A stretch of DNA of 54,734 bases from Hallella colorans (GTDB taxonomy: Bacteria; Bacteroidota; Bacteroidia; Bacteroidales; Bacteroidaceae): assembly GCF_003096815.1 (NCBI RefSeq), contig NZ_QENY01000021.1, positions 1 to 54,734 on the forward strand, read 5' to 3'. The notes beneath the pieces were generated by a model. That model was not told the origin of the DNA. It did no database searches and saw only the letters and a program-made list of their open reading frames with translations. Position numbers and translations under genes: made by a program. Positions 38,220 through 47,218 of the stretch are shown here, in pieces (positions within the stretch are counted from its first letter, which is position 1; each line of letters starts with the position of its first letter).

Positions 38220-38987
38220 ATGGAAGAAGTGATAACTTTTCAAACCCAAGGAACTGTTTTAGACAAATTAAAGCAGTTGGGTATCAACGAGGAGAAACTG
38301 GCGTTGATGCCTGATGCTCTGAAAGTTCCGCTGCTTTGTGGAGAGGTGACGCCTGTTTTCATGGCCAACACGGAAACATCAAATGGCAAGGTGATACAGT
38401 TACCGATGAAAGCCCAATTCGTACTGGATGATAACGAACAAGTGTTACTGATGACTTACCCACTCCGTAGAGAGATTGCCAATGAATTAGGACTTAACCA
38501 AAATGAGCTCCAACGAGTGCTGTCTGGCGAGGTAATACGCAAGGAAGTGGACGTGGAGGGAGAAAGGAAAGTAAGATTTGTTCAGTTGGATAAGGAAACA
38601 AACTCGCTCATGCACCGTAATGTGGCCAGCATTCCTATCGAGACAGAACTACAAACACGAGATAAAGTGAAGGACATCGAGCTGGGTGCCAATCAAAAGG
38701 AGGCTTTGCAGGAAGGTAAACCTGTGGAACTGGCTCTTGGCGACACCAAGGTAACGGTGGGCGTTGACCTGCGTGAGCCACAAGGCTTCAAAATTGTCAA
38801 CGGCGACATGAGGGAGTGGGAACGATTGCAACAGATGCGCTACGATGATGTTCACGAGGATTTTATGGGTTATGTGATGACCGACGAAAACCGCTGGGAA
38901 TACCAGAAAGTGGTGGAACGTCAAGCCATGACCAACACCCCCTCAGAGTCTATCGAAAAGAAGCAGCATACAGGCTTGATTCGATAG
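38220..38987 (+). CDS. DUF4099/DUF3945 domain protein
   Basis: A 255-aa soluble protein. The N-terminal part (QGTVLDKLKQLGINEEKLALMPDALKVPLLCGE) is a DUF4099-like segment; a repeat-like middle (LPMKAQFVLDDNEQVLL, GANQKEALQEGKPVEL) fits DUF3945. Proteins of this kind occur in Bacteroidetes conjugative elements, usually before a topoisomerase III gene. Here no topB follows. The function is unknown. Confidence 0.72.
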   Translation: MEEVITFQTQGTVLDKLKQLGINEEKLALMPDALKVPLLCGEVTPVFMANTETSNGKVIQLPMKAQFVLDDNEQVLLMTYPLRREIANELGLNQNELQRVLSGEVIRKEVDVEGERKVRFVQLDKETNSLMHRNVASIPIETELQTRDKVKDIELGANQKEALQEGKPVELALGDTKVTVGVDLREPQGFKIVNGDMREWERLQQMRYDDVHEDFMGYVMTDENRWEYQKVVERQAMTNTPSESIEKKQHTGLIR

Positions 38988-39065
38988 CACAAGACGAATA
39001 ACCATCCTCCCCAACAAGGGATTCTTTAATATTTTGCTCCCGGCTTGTCACTTTTATAAGAGCCA

Positions 39066-40919
39066 GTGAGTGCTTTAACATTCTTCTCTATTGGCGAGTT
39101 CTTCTGTTGTAGAACCGTAGCGTTAAAGCATATCACGACAAGCAAGGTGGGTAGAAAGAAATACAAAAATCTTGATTTCGAGTACATCGTCAGCTCCGTG
39201 GCTGGCTATGCCAAAGTTGCTCCTATTGCCCGAAAGGTGAAAGCTGGGGACGACATGGCCATTGCCAAGGCTGCGACGATGATGACTGCTGCAGTCAGGA
39301 ATGTCATGCCTAAAGACAAGCAGGTGGTACTGGTACCCATCCCAAACCGCACCGGTAGGGCTGGTTACACCAAGACGCTGGCCGAGAAAATAAGCGAGGC
39401 ACTGCATCTGCCTGTCATCGATGCGCTGGCAAGCAATACCCACGATCCGCTTTATTTGGTGAAGAAAACCAATGGCTCGCTCGATGAGGTGCCGCTCTAC
39501 TTTTATCGCATCCGCAGGCTACCCAGGAACAAGATACCCATTCTCATTGACAATGTACTCGACACTGGGCATACGGCAATGGCCGCGTATGAAGCAATGG
39601 GCAGACAGGACACGCTGATGGCGGTACTCGGTGATACGCATAAGTTCACGCCCAACAAATGGAAGTCGGATATTTACCCTTTAATTGACAACAATATGGC
39701 AAGTAAGAAAAAAGAAGAGGTGCAGCAGCAAGCTACCCTGAAGGAAGAGCCGACGGCTCAAACCGAGAAAAAAGCTGCAACGAAAACGACAAAGCTCCCG
39801 AAGTCAAAGACGCTGGCAGAGCAGTACGAGAACATGAAGGAGAAGCACCCTGATGCTGTCCTGCTCTTCAGAACGGGAGACTTCTACACGGCTTTGAACG
39901 CTGATGCCTCCAAGGTGGCTGACACATTGGGGCTCAAAGCGAACAAGCCTGCCAAGGCAGGAGACGGCTCTCTGCAAGTTACATTTCCCCATCATGCGCT
40001 GGACACGAATCTGCCCAAACTCATCCGGGCTGGTCTTCGTGTGGCTATCGTGGACAGTCTGGAGAAGAAGCAAAATGTGGAGAAAGCCGTGTCTGAGAAA
40101 ACGGAAACGACAGCTCAGGAAAAGAAAGAGGAAGGAAAATCCGTGGAGAAAACGGCAACCATCAAGCAGGAACACCAGCCGCGTGAGCCGCAGATGGTTA
40201 CGGTCAATGGCGACAAGGTTTCCCATGCCCATGCCTTCCAGTCCAAAGTGAATCCTGCCGACTGGTTCTATGTGGCGCAGCTCAACGGTAAGCAGCTCAA
40301 CCCCATGAAGATGGACGCTGCCGACATCGCTGCCTATCAGAAACGGGAAGCGAAGGTGGAGAATATGATGCAGAAATATTATCCCACAAAGCTGGCTCCT
40401 AAAGTATCTGCTGAGGAGTACAAGGCCGCCAACATCCTATCTGACGGCAGGGTGATTGACAAGATGACAGTGTATAAGGAGAAAGATGAGCAGCGGGCTG
40501 ACTATGGCAAGTACAAGCTCTATGCCCAGGTGGGCGACCAACGAATGTCGGCTCCTATGACCAAAGAAGACCAGAGTGCTTTCTTCGACCGCGTGACGAC
40601 ACCGGCGGCATTGGTGGAAAAGAATTTTGGCGAACGGCTGCACCTGGCATCGGCCTATGCCGTCTATCAGCTCCCTGCCAACATCAAAGTGGAGGATATC
40701 CGGGTGGCAAAGGACAACATGGACGGCAAGTGGAAGATTTCAGCGGCCGTGGGCGAGAACGGACGCACGGAAAAGAAGGCAATTTCCTTTGACGACGGAT
40801 TTTCTCTCTTCCAAGCCAAGACCGTCACTCGTGAACAGCTGGCAGCCAAGTATCTCTCAGAGGACATCAAGGTGCTGTCGGGACAGAAGCAAGCTATCAG
40901 CAATGGACTGAAAATGTAG
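39066..40919 (+). CDS. Phosphoribosyltransferase fused to a MutS domain I-like module
   Basis: A 617-aa protein. Residues 30-200 are a ComF-like type I phosphoribosyltransferase, with VPIPNRTGRAGYTKTLAEKI and the PRPP loop ILIDNVLDTGHTA. A charged linker follows. Residues about 235-330 (LAEQYENMKEKHPDAVLLFRTGDFYTALNADASK) match the N-terminal mismatch-recognition domain of MutS. After another linker (about 335-380) comes a conserved but unnamed C-terminal half (NPADWFYVAQLNGKQLNPM onward). The start is a GTG. Substrate and role are unknown; nucleotide salvage, DNA binding or anti-defence are open options. Confidence 0.72.
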   Translation: MSALTFFSIGEFFCCRTVALKHITTSKVGRKKYKNLDFEYIVSSVAGYAKVAPIARKVKAGDDMAIAKAATMMTAAVRNVMPKDKQVVLVPIPNRTGRAGYTKTLAEKISEALHLPVIDALASNTHDPLYLVKKTNGSLDEVPLYFYRIRRLPRNKIPILIDNVLDTGHTAMAAYEAMGRQDTLMAVLGDTHKFTPNKWKSDIYPLIDNNMASKKKEEVQQQATLKEEPTAQTEKKAATKTTKLPKSKTLAEQYENMKEKHPDAVLLFRTGDFYTALNADASKVADTLGLKANKPAKAGDGSLQVTFPHHALDTNLPKLIRAGLRVAIVDSLEKKQNVEKAVSEKTETTAQEKKEEGKSVEKTATIKQEHQPREPQMVTVNGDKVSHAHAFQSKVNPADWFYVAQLNGKQLNPMKMDAADIAAYQKREAKVENMMQKYYPTKLAPKVSAEEYKAANILSDGRVIDKMTVYKEKDEQRADYGKYKLYAQVGDQRMSAPMTKEDQSAFFDRVTTPAALVEKNFGERLHLASAYAVYQLPANIKVEDIRVAKDNMDGKWKISAAVGENGRTEKKAISFDDGFSLFQAKTVTREQLAAKYLSEDIKVLSGQKQAISNGLKM

Positions 40920-40940
40920 CCTTTGGGGGGGATTTCTATA

Positions 40941-41198
40941 ATGAACACAGATAACATAAATTCAAAGAAAATGGCATATAGTTTTGAAGAGCTGGTCCAG
41001 CTCAAACAGGACAGACGGATAGGATGGTTGCAGTTCACGCTTGAAGGTGAACATGCGGACGACTTCATGCAGTGGTGCAAGGAACACAACATCCATCCCA
41101 GCGAAGATACCGCAGAGTTCTATATGGAGTCGGTGGAACTGAGTATGCAGGATAAGCAAATCTTGGCGGAGGACGACTATGACTACAGCTGGAACTGA
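40941..41198 (+). CDS. Small acidic ICE protein, unknown function
   Basis: An 85-aa acidic protein (SFEELVQLKQDRRIGWLQFTLEGEHADDFMQWCKEHNIHPSEDTAEFYMESVEL). It lies 21 bases after the fusion gene, behind a G-rich ribosome-binding-like tract, and overlaps the ArdC-like gene by 20 bases. I do not recognise a domain. Acidity and small size next to an antirestriction gene allow a DNA-mimic or inhibitor role, but nothing shows this. Confidence 0.6.
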   Translation: MNTDNINSKKMAYSFEELVQLKQDRRIGWLQFTLEGEHADDFMQWCKEHNIHPSEDTAEFYMESVELSMQDKQILAEDDYDYSWN

Positions 41199-42498
41199 AA
41201 CAAAGACGCTCGGTCAGAAAGCCGTGGACAGGTTCACGGAGATGATGGTTGAGCGCATGGAACAGATGAAGTCCGTTGGCTGGCATAAGGGGTGGATTGG
41301 CAGTGCTACTGCCCCTGGTGCCATGCCGCAGAATGTATCCGGGCGTGGATATTCGGGAAGTAACTCTTTCTTCCTCCAACTGGACACGGCTCTCCGTGGC
41401 TACTCCATGCCCGTGTACCTCACTTTCAAGCAGGCCAACGACATGGGAGCACATGTGAAGAAAGGTGAGTCGGCTATGCCAGTGCTCTACTGGGATATCA
41501 TGGCAAGGGACAAGGATGGTAAGAAAGTTTCTAAAGAGGCCTACCGCAAGATGAGCCTTGCAGAGCGGATGCAGGTGCAGACCATTCCTTTCCTAAAAGC
41601 CTTCAATGTGTTCAATGTCGATCAGACGAATCTGGCTGAGGTGAAGCCTGACAAGGTGGAAGCTCTCAAAAAGCTGTTTGCCCCACCGGAGCTGCGAGAT
41701 GCCGAAGGGATGTTTACCAGCAAGGCACTCGACCGTATGTTTGAGAAGCAGGAGTGGATTTGTCCTATCCAATATGACAAGCAGGTACCCGGTGCATACT
41801 TCTCTCCCTCCAAGGACATCATCGTCATTCCAAAGAAAGAGCAGTTCAACATTGGCAAGACTCTGGAAGAGGTCTATAAGGACGGTATGGAATACTACTC
41901 CACGGCCTTGCACGAGATGGCTCATTCCACTGGCACGGAACCTCGGCTGAACAGGGGTAGCCATGAGAAGTTCGGCGATGCGAAATACGCCAAGGAGGAA
42001 CTGGTGGCTGAGCTGACGGCAGCGATGGTAGGCAACTCGATGGGCTTTGACAAGCGTATTCTGGACAACAATGCGGCTTACCTCGATAGTTGGATCTCCA
42101 CTCTCAAGGAGAATCCTAAGTTCATCGTGTCGGTGATGGCCGACGTGAACAAGGCTGCTAACATGGTACTGGAAGAGGTGGACAAGCAGAAAATGGCGTT
42201 GGGTGAAGAGCCCTTGCTCGATAAAAACAGAAACCTTTCTAACGACATTCCCAAGGACAAGGTCGTCTTTGAGAACGCCTCCATCATCAAGCAAAATGAT
42301 GGCGACTATGCGGTGAGAGCCTCATTCCAAGGTCAAGATTTGGGACTCAAACCGATTGACCGAAATGTGGGCATCCTCTATTTCTCTCTCTCGGAAGAAA
42401 CGGAGAAGGCGCGTCTGCTCTCCCATACGCTGGAAAGAAGTTTTGGCGATGTGGTCATGGCACAGAGACAGCAGCATGCTCATCGTATGAAAATATAA
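41179..42498 (+). CDS. ArdC-type antirestriction protein with zincin-like peptidase domain
   Basis: A 439-aa protein with an N-terminal single-strand DNA-binding domain (DUF1738, about 10-140: RMEQMKSVGWHKGW, NVSGRGYSGSNSFFL, VYLTFKQANDMGAHVKKGE) and a zincin-like metallopeptidase domain. Its HExxH is HEMAHSTGTEPRL (His/Glu near 245-249), followed by the YAKEELVAELTAAM glutamate helix. ArdC proteins protect incoming single-stranded ICE DNA from host restriction. A C-terminal extension (about 330-439) has no assignment. It overlaps the small acidic gene. Confidence 0.9.
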   Translation: MTTAGTETKTLGQKAVDRFTEMMVERMEQMKSVGWHKGWIGSATAPGAMPQNVSGRGYSGSNSFFLQLDTALRGYSMPVYLTFKQANDMGAHVKKGESAMPVLYWDIMARDKDGKKVSKEAYRKMSLAERMQVQTIPFLKAFNVFNVDQTNLAEVKPDKVEALKKLFAPPELRDAEGMFTSKALDRMFEKQEWICPIQYDKQVPGAYFSPSKDIIVIPKKEQFNIGKTLEEVYKDGMEYYSTALHEMAHSTGTEPRLNRGSHEKFGDAKYAKEELVAELTAAMVGNSMGFDKRILDNNAAYLDSWISTLKENPKFIVSVMADVNKAANMVLEEVDKQKMALGEEPLLDKNRNLSNDIPKDKVVFENASIIKQNDGDYAVRASFQGQDLGLKPIDRNVGILYFSLSEETEKARLLSHTLERSFGDVVMAQRQQHAHRMKI

Positions 42499-42520
42499 CC
42501 CTTTATACTTGTAGGCAGTT

Positions 42521-43720
42521 ATGAAACAGAGTGTAAACTACAAAGACCTAAAAACAAAGGTAGGCGTAGATGATATTGCCTATTATCTGGGCTATCGTCT
42601 CGACCGCTCGGCTGGTGTGGGAAGATACATTGAAATGGTTTTGTCTGACTCCACGGGTCATCAGGACAAGCTCATCATCAAGAACCCGAAGGAGAAAGCG
42701 GCGCAGACTTACTTCCGGCGTAACGGGGCAAGAGGCGGCGATGTGGTATCTTTGATACGTGAGAACCTTAGCAGCTTCCACGAGTCTGGAAGAAACGAGT
42801 GGGAAATTATCGGCAAGGTGATGGCCCACTTCGCCAATGAGCCTATTCCTGACTATGGGGATAGCCAGTATCTTACGAAAGCTGGTTACACGGGTAGTAC
42901 CGTGTTTGATCCGAAACGCTATGAAACGAAGGATATTAATGGTGCGCCTTCGGAAGTGATGGCGTTCTTTGCCCAGCGTGGCATCAACGAGGAGACGGTG
43001 AGTACCTTCGCACCATTTATCAAGCAAATAAGGGACAACAGCCATACCACCTACAAGCAGTTCAACATCGGCTTCCCTTATACGGAGGCTGGCAAGGACA
43101 AGGTGGTGGGCTATGAAATCCGTGGCTTTGGCTCATTCAAGAGTAAGGCAGCTGGTACTAACTCGACGACGGGGGCATGGATTGCTGATCTCTCACAAGG
43201 TGGAGAGCCTACAGACATCAGACATGTCTATTTCGCTGAAAGTGCCTACGACATCATGGCATTCTATCAGCTGAATCACCTTCGCTTAGATGGTACTCAT
43301 TCGGTATTCGTGTCGTTGGGTGGCACTTTCTCCGACAGTCAGATCAAGGGTATCATGGCGTATTACCTGGAAGCTAAGGCGATGGACTGTTTTGATAATG
43401 ACCTTGCCGGGCGTATCTATGGCATCCGCATGGCTGCCTTGCTGGAGGGCATCCGCTTGAATGTGCATAAGGAAGAGGACAAGGTGAAGATTACTGTTGG
43501 CGCGAAGAACTTTGCCATTCCTAATGAACAGCTGTCCATCCGTGAGCTTCGCAAGCATATCCACATCCGCTATAATGTAGGTGAATGGAAGGCTGCTGCG
43601 AACTACAAGGACTGGAACGACCAGCTGATGGGTAAACAGATGGAAGTTGTGGCGGTAGAAAACAAGTTTGCAAGAGATCGGAATCTGGCTGACCGCCGTG
43701 AGAAAGGGGTGGGCTTATGA
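42521..43720 (+). CDS. TOPRIM / DUF3991 primase-like protein (TraP position)
   Basis: A 399-aa protein. The N-terminal 110 residues follow the DUF3991 layout (VGVDDIAYYLGYRLDRS, YFRRNGARGGDVVSLI). A TOPRIM domain lies at about 228-320, with FAESAYDIMAFYQ for the acidic Glu and MDCFDNDLAGRIYG for the DxD. Proteins like this convert incoming single strands to double strands by priming. The usual zinc-ribbon CHC2 is not present. The stop overlaps the next gene by four bases. Confidence 0.82.
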   Translation: MKQSVNYKDLKTKVGVDDIAYYLGYRLDRSAGVGRYIEMVLSDSTGHQDKLIIKNPKEKAAQTYFRRNGARGGDVVSLIRENLSSFHESGRNEWEIIGKVMAHFANEPIPDYGDSQYLTKAGYTGSTVFDPKRYETKDINGAPSEVMAFFAQRGINEETVSTFAPFIKQIRDNSHTTYKQFNIGFPYTEAGKDKVVGYEIRGFGSFKSKAAGTNSTTGAWIADLSQGGEPTDIRHVYFAESAYDIMAFYQLNHLRLDGTHSVFVSLGGTFSDSQIKGIMAYYLEAKAMDCFDNDLAGRIYGIRMAALLEGIRLNVHKEEDKVKITVGAKNFAIPNEQLSIRELRKHIHIRYNVGEWKAAANYKDWNDQLMGKQMEVVAVENKFARDRNLADRREKGVGL

Positions 43721-44439
43721 AACGAATCTTCATCATATCATTGTTGGGTAGTTTAACTTTCTGCCCTATGATGGCACAACAGACGGACCCGACGCTGACG
43801 GGTGCAGTGATAGCGCAGAGCGGAATGCTGAAAAAGATTTTCAAGGACCGCGAGAAGACACAGAAAAAAATCATTGCTGCGGAAACGGCAGTCACTGTGG
43901 CGATGGACAGAATGCACAAGGTGGAGGACAAGATGCTGGCGTATCTCTCCAATGCACAAGGAGCCATGCAGAACCTTTATCAGATCAAGCGAGCGGCAGA
44001 ACTGACAACAGTAGAGATTCCACGAAACATGAACCTGTTGCGCCAGTCGCTGCCTGGTCATTTGAAAGGAACGGCCATTGCTCTCTTGGTGTCTGATGAA
44101 CTGACGGATGCTGCCACGCAAATGGCTTCGCTCTATCCGTTCATGAAACAACTGGTAACGAGCGGCACATACAACGTGAGTGGCTATGATGCCACCGGCA
44201 AGTCTGTGAATGAGAAGCATAAGGTAAACCTACTGTCATCGGCGGAACGGTATTACATTGCCAATGAGGTGGTGACGAAACTGGAGACGATCAACACCGA
44301 TCTGTGGCTGCTGGCATGGCAGGTAAGGACGTACTCGTGGAATGACCTGTGGTTTGGGCTTGATCCTGAAGGTTGGGCCACGGTGATGTCAGGAAAGGCG
44401 ATTGTGGATGGATTAATCTATGAGTGGAAATATATTTGA
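43717..44439 (+). CDS. Secreted conjugation protein related to the VirB5-position genes
   Basis: A 240-aa protein with a signal peptide (FIISLLGSLTFCPMMAQ) and a helical body with many charged residues. The C-terminal segment TDLWLLAWQVRTYSWNDLWFGLDPEGWATVMSGKAIVDGLI matches the end of the 21338 gene in spacing and key residues (W..VL/LD.E.WA...A..VDGLI). It is therefore a likely paralogue, placed 20 kb downstream of the tra operon. It overlaps the primase-like gene by four bases (ATGA). Confidence 0.65.
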   Translation: MKRIFIISLLGSLTFCPMMAQQTDPTLTGAVIAQSGMLKKIFKDREKTQKKIIAAETAVTVAMDRMHKVEDKMLAYLSNAQGAMQNLYQIKRAAELTTVEIPRNMNLLRQSLPGHLKGTAIALLVSDELTDAATQMASLYPFMKQLVTSGTYNVSGYDATGKSVNEKHKVNLLSSAERYYIANEVVTKLETINTDLWLLAWQVRTYSWNDLWFGLDPEGWATVMSGKAIVDGLIYEWKYI

Positions 44440-44465
44440 GAGGTCTGAATGTGGGCATTTTTCTG

Positions 44466-44473
44466 TACTTTTG
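44466..44473 (+). promoter_or_regulatory. Possible -7 box before the zinc-ribbon gene
   Basis: TACTTTTG matches TAnnTTTG and lies 88 bases before the start codon of the zinc-ribbon protein. A TTTG upstream is 27 bases away, too far for a normal -33 element. Confidence 0.3.
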
Positions 44474-44560
44474 CATGGCGACACTTTGTTATTTCGAGGA
44501 AGAGCAGTGCAAACAACGGATTTGCCTGGTAATCATTAAACTTTAAGAAATAACAAAGAT

Positions 44561-45358
44561 ATGAGTGATACAAATAACTTAATGATTTGCCCTGTTTGTG
44601 GCAGAGGTACAATGGTGCACGACGAGCAGGACTGGAAGTGCAGTGAGCAGTCCTGTGGATTCGTTATCCCTAATCGTTTGTTTAATTTGGAGGTAACGGA
44701 GGAACTGGTGGCGAAACTTGTCAAGCATGGTCATACGGGGGTACTCTCTCTGCAAAACAGGGACGGACAGTATTTTAAGGCGGCTCTCGTCATCCGTAAT
44801 GGAAAGGTGGTGGTATCATCAGGTGTACATTACATCGACGGAGTATGTCCTATCTGTGGAGGTAAGATGCGCAAGACCTCAAAGGGCTACCGATGTGAAA
44901 ATTCCATCGGTGAGCATCCATCGTGTGACTTTATGATTCCGGGTATTATCTGCAACCGTAGGATTATGGAGCAGGATGCCGTGGCGTTCTTGAATGGCAA
45001 GCATATCGCCCTGGAGGGCTTTGCCTCAAATGAGTGGAAGATGTTTGCCTCGTCGTTGTCGATAGCTGAAGGCAAGGTGAAGCTGGAATCGCGCATCGCA
45101 AAGTGTCCGCATTGCGGCGGCGACCTGCATGTTGGGCTGAAGGCCTACAACTGTGTCAACTATCGCAATGCCGAACATCCATGCAAGTTCTCTATCTGGC
45201 GTAACATCAGCGGTCATGCCGTATCGGTGGAGGAGGTGAAACAGATTTGTGAGCAGGGCGTAACCAGGGACTGCATCGAATTTTACAAGGAAGACGGTAC
45301 AGTGTACTACAAGCGTTTGCAACTGACACCTGAAAAAGACAGAATAATCATGATTTAA
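44561..45358 (+). CDS. Free-standing topoisomerase-type zinc-ribbon protein
   Basis: A 265-aa protein with three copies of the C-terminal zinc-ribbon/accessory unit of bacterial type IA topoisomerases. Cys clusters begin CPVCGRGTMV (9), CPICGGKMRK (about 98) and CPHCGGDLHV (about 187), each followed about 15 residues later by a second Cys pair. Each ends in the L/F-x-F...F-hydrophobic motif with an ITxxxAxxLLxxG-like helix (for example VTEELVAKLVKHG). The catalytic topoisomerase part is absent and no topB gene is nearby. It may bind single-stranded DNA or serve a host topoisomerase. Confidence 0.75.
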   Translation: MSDTNNLMICPVCGRGTMVHDEQDWKCSEQSCGFVIPNRLFNLEVTEELVAKLVKHGHTGVLSLQNRDGQYFKAALVIRNGKVVVSSGVHYIDGVCPICGGKMRKTSKGYRCENSIGEHPSCDFMIPGIICNRRIMEQDAVAFLNGKHIALEGFASNEWKMFASSLSIAEGKVKLESRIAKCPHCGGDLHVGLKAYNCVNYRNAEHPCKFSIWRNISGHAVSVEEVKQICEQGVTRDCIEFYKEDGTVYYKRLQLTPEKDRIIMI

Positions 45359-45371
45359 GCAGTTATTAGTG

Positions 45372-45875
45372 ATGAAAAGAAAAAGTATTATATTTGTAGT
45401 GGTGGCATTGTTATGCCTCACTGGTTGTAAAAATAAGCGTCATGCGTTGAAGCAGTTGGCTGTGGAGAATCTGAAACAGTCGGTGGAATATCCTAAGCAG
45501 TTGCAGATGTTGGCGATATCAGAGCCTGATTCGGCTTTTGGGTTCAGCTACTTCTCGCAACAAGAGAAGGAGGGCATCATCCGTATCATGAAGTCGGTCA
45601 CGGACAGTATTATGAAACGTACCAACAATATGCAGTCGCTGGACATCAATGACTTCTACGTGATGGATCTCGCCGAAAGGCAGATGCGTGCCAACTCGGA
45701 CATTCGACAGATGCTCAGTCAGGCTACTGGCAAAAAGGAATGGACGGGTTGGAAAGTGAAGATCGACTATCAGGCGGTAACGCATCATGGCATGAAATAC
45801 AATGCTGAACGGTGGTTCTTTATCAGTAAGGACGGCAAGTCAGTGGTGAGGACGTTTGAGCTACCGCTGCCATAA
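45372..45875 (+). CDS. Lipoprotein of the conjugation region
   Basis: A 167-aa protein with a clear lipoprotein signal: KRKSIIFVVVALLCLTGC, Cys as acylation site. The remainder is soluble and mixed alpha/beta. I do not recognise the family. It is 13 bases downstream of the zinc-ribbon gene and the last clear ICE gene before the intron copies. Lipoproteins in tra regions serve as outer-membrane channel parts or exclusion factors; which applies is unknown. The second of two adjacent start codons (ATG after GTG) is preferred. Confidence 0.7.
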   Translation: MKRKSIIFVVVALLCLTGCKNKRHALKQLAVENLKQSVEYPKQLQMLAISEPDSAFGFSYFSQQEKEGIIRIMKSVTDSIMKRTNNMQSLDINDFYVMDLAERQMRANSDIRQMLSQATGKKEWTGWKVKIDYQAVTHHGMKYNAERWFFISKDGKSVVRTFELPLP

Positions 45876-45898
45876 AAGTTCTTTCATGAAGATACATA

Positions 45899-46836
45899 AT
45901 CGAGTAGGAGGTAAACACTAATCATAGGTGTTTATTTCCTACTTTCGTGTTCACCGACCTCTCACACCACCGTACATGCGGTTCCGCATACGGCGGTTCC
46001 TATTTTGGATGCCATTCGTGATACGCCCCCATTAAAGTTGCATACCCAGCTGAGCGTAGTCTATTGTTATCTATCGCCCTTGTTAAAATAGGACTATCAG
46101 CTATTCGCCAATAACCCTTGCGAGTATTACCCCATTCGTATGCTTTGTATTGATTGATACCACATCTAATGAGGTTTGCCACTTTTGTCCTGACTTTCTT
46201 CCAAGCCTTCCATATAGACATGCGTATGCTACGCCTTAACCATTCGTCTGTTTCAAGCAAGAGACGTTTCATATTGGAAAGGTGATAATAACCGACCCAA
46301 CCTTGTATGTATTCTTTCAGTTTTTGCTTTCTCTTGGCGTATCCTCATCCATTACTGCGACTTGTCAATTCTTTTAGCTTTGACTTCATCTTGGCTTTGG
46401 ACTTAGGATGCACCGTGAGTTGGCATTTGCCTTTCATTACATAAAAGGAGTAGCCGAGGTATTTCGTTCCTCGCACATACGACACTACGGTCTTTTACTT
46501 GTTGACTTTGAGATATAGAGTTATTGCTGTCTGGTAAAACTTTTTCAAACTTGGTTAAGAGCCATGGAAGCAGTTGCTCACACGACATCTTGTCGATACC
46601 ACCACATCCCTTGTTTCTCATCACTGCCTTGTTGGCTCGGTTGAGATTTGCAGGACTAAGGATTTGCTCAAGGAGGTGTTCCTTGTCAAATGGTACTTCC
46701 ACGATGTTGTCTTCACACATCCACATGAAGGTCTGCACTCCCCCATACCATTCGGTTTCCGACCTATCTCTTTGGGGAAAGCCATTAACTTGGGATGAGA
46801 CCTCCTCGGATAAGAACATTATCTTTCCATCTTATA
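45899..46836 (-). mobile_element. Group II intron, copy 1, 5'-truncated deletion derivative
   Basis: On the minus strand the 3' end is intact: domain V is the hairpin built on CCGCCGTATGCGG, AACC and CCGCATGTACGGTGG, followed by a domain VI hairpin and an end in CTCGAT. Upstream is a ruined maturase gene. Compared with copy 2, about 180 bases before the maturase start and the first 260 or so bases of the intron are missing. The 5' side is joined directly to a coding gene at about 46836. Confidence 0.8.
46000..46819 (-). pseudogene. Broken group II intron maturase/reverse transcriptase (copy 1)
   Basis: N-terminal fragment: LLEQILSPANLNRANKAVMRNKGCGGIDKM (the reverse transcriptase entry motif). 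C-terminal fragment: KKVRTKVANLIRCGINQYKAYEWGNTRKGYW (maturase and DNA-binding end). The whole catalytic reverse-transcriptase centre with YADD is deleted between them. There are at least two further lesions: a stop at VNK*KTVVSYVRG and a stop at SNG*GYAKRKQ. It cannot make active protein. Confidence 0.85.
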
Positions 46837-47052
46837 ATCGGCAGGTGGATAAGCCTGAAGTTGTTCGTCAAAAACGTATTTCTGACCATCTTCATCCTCC
46901 ATGTAATGCAGGTGTTCATCGCCTTTGAACATCGCTCTTATCTCCACTCCACTCGCAAGTCGAATGATTTTCCACCCACTCTTTTTGACCGGTATGGCGA
47001 CAACCCACTGCGTCATCCATATAAATAATAAAATGGAGAATAATCTTTTCAT
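46819..47052 (-). pseudogene. 5' fragment of a secreted protein gene, fused to the intron
   Basis: The first 74 or so residues are a signal peptide (LFSILLFIWMTQWVVAIP) and KKSGWKIIRLASGVEIRAMFKGDEHLHYMEDEDGQKYVFDE, which resembles the N-terminus of M6-type metalloproteases of Prevotella. After PPADY the frame runs into intron DNA and stops four codons later. The rest of the gene is not in the window. It lies 167 bases downstream of the TonB-dependent receptor, in the same direction. Confidence 0.7.
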
Positions 47053-47218
47053 GCCATATTTTCTATTTGATGACAAAAATAATGAAAAGATTTTTAAAAT
47101 CATTGTGAAGATTCAAATAAGAAGTACATCACCATCAAGCACGTACGTTCACATGCTTTGTGCCTTCAAAACCGTGACAAGAGCATCACGCACGCTCACC
47201 AATGGACATCTTTTGAGC

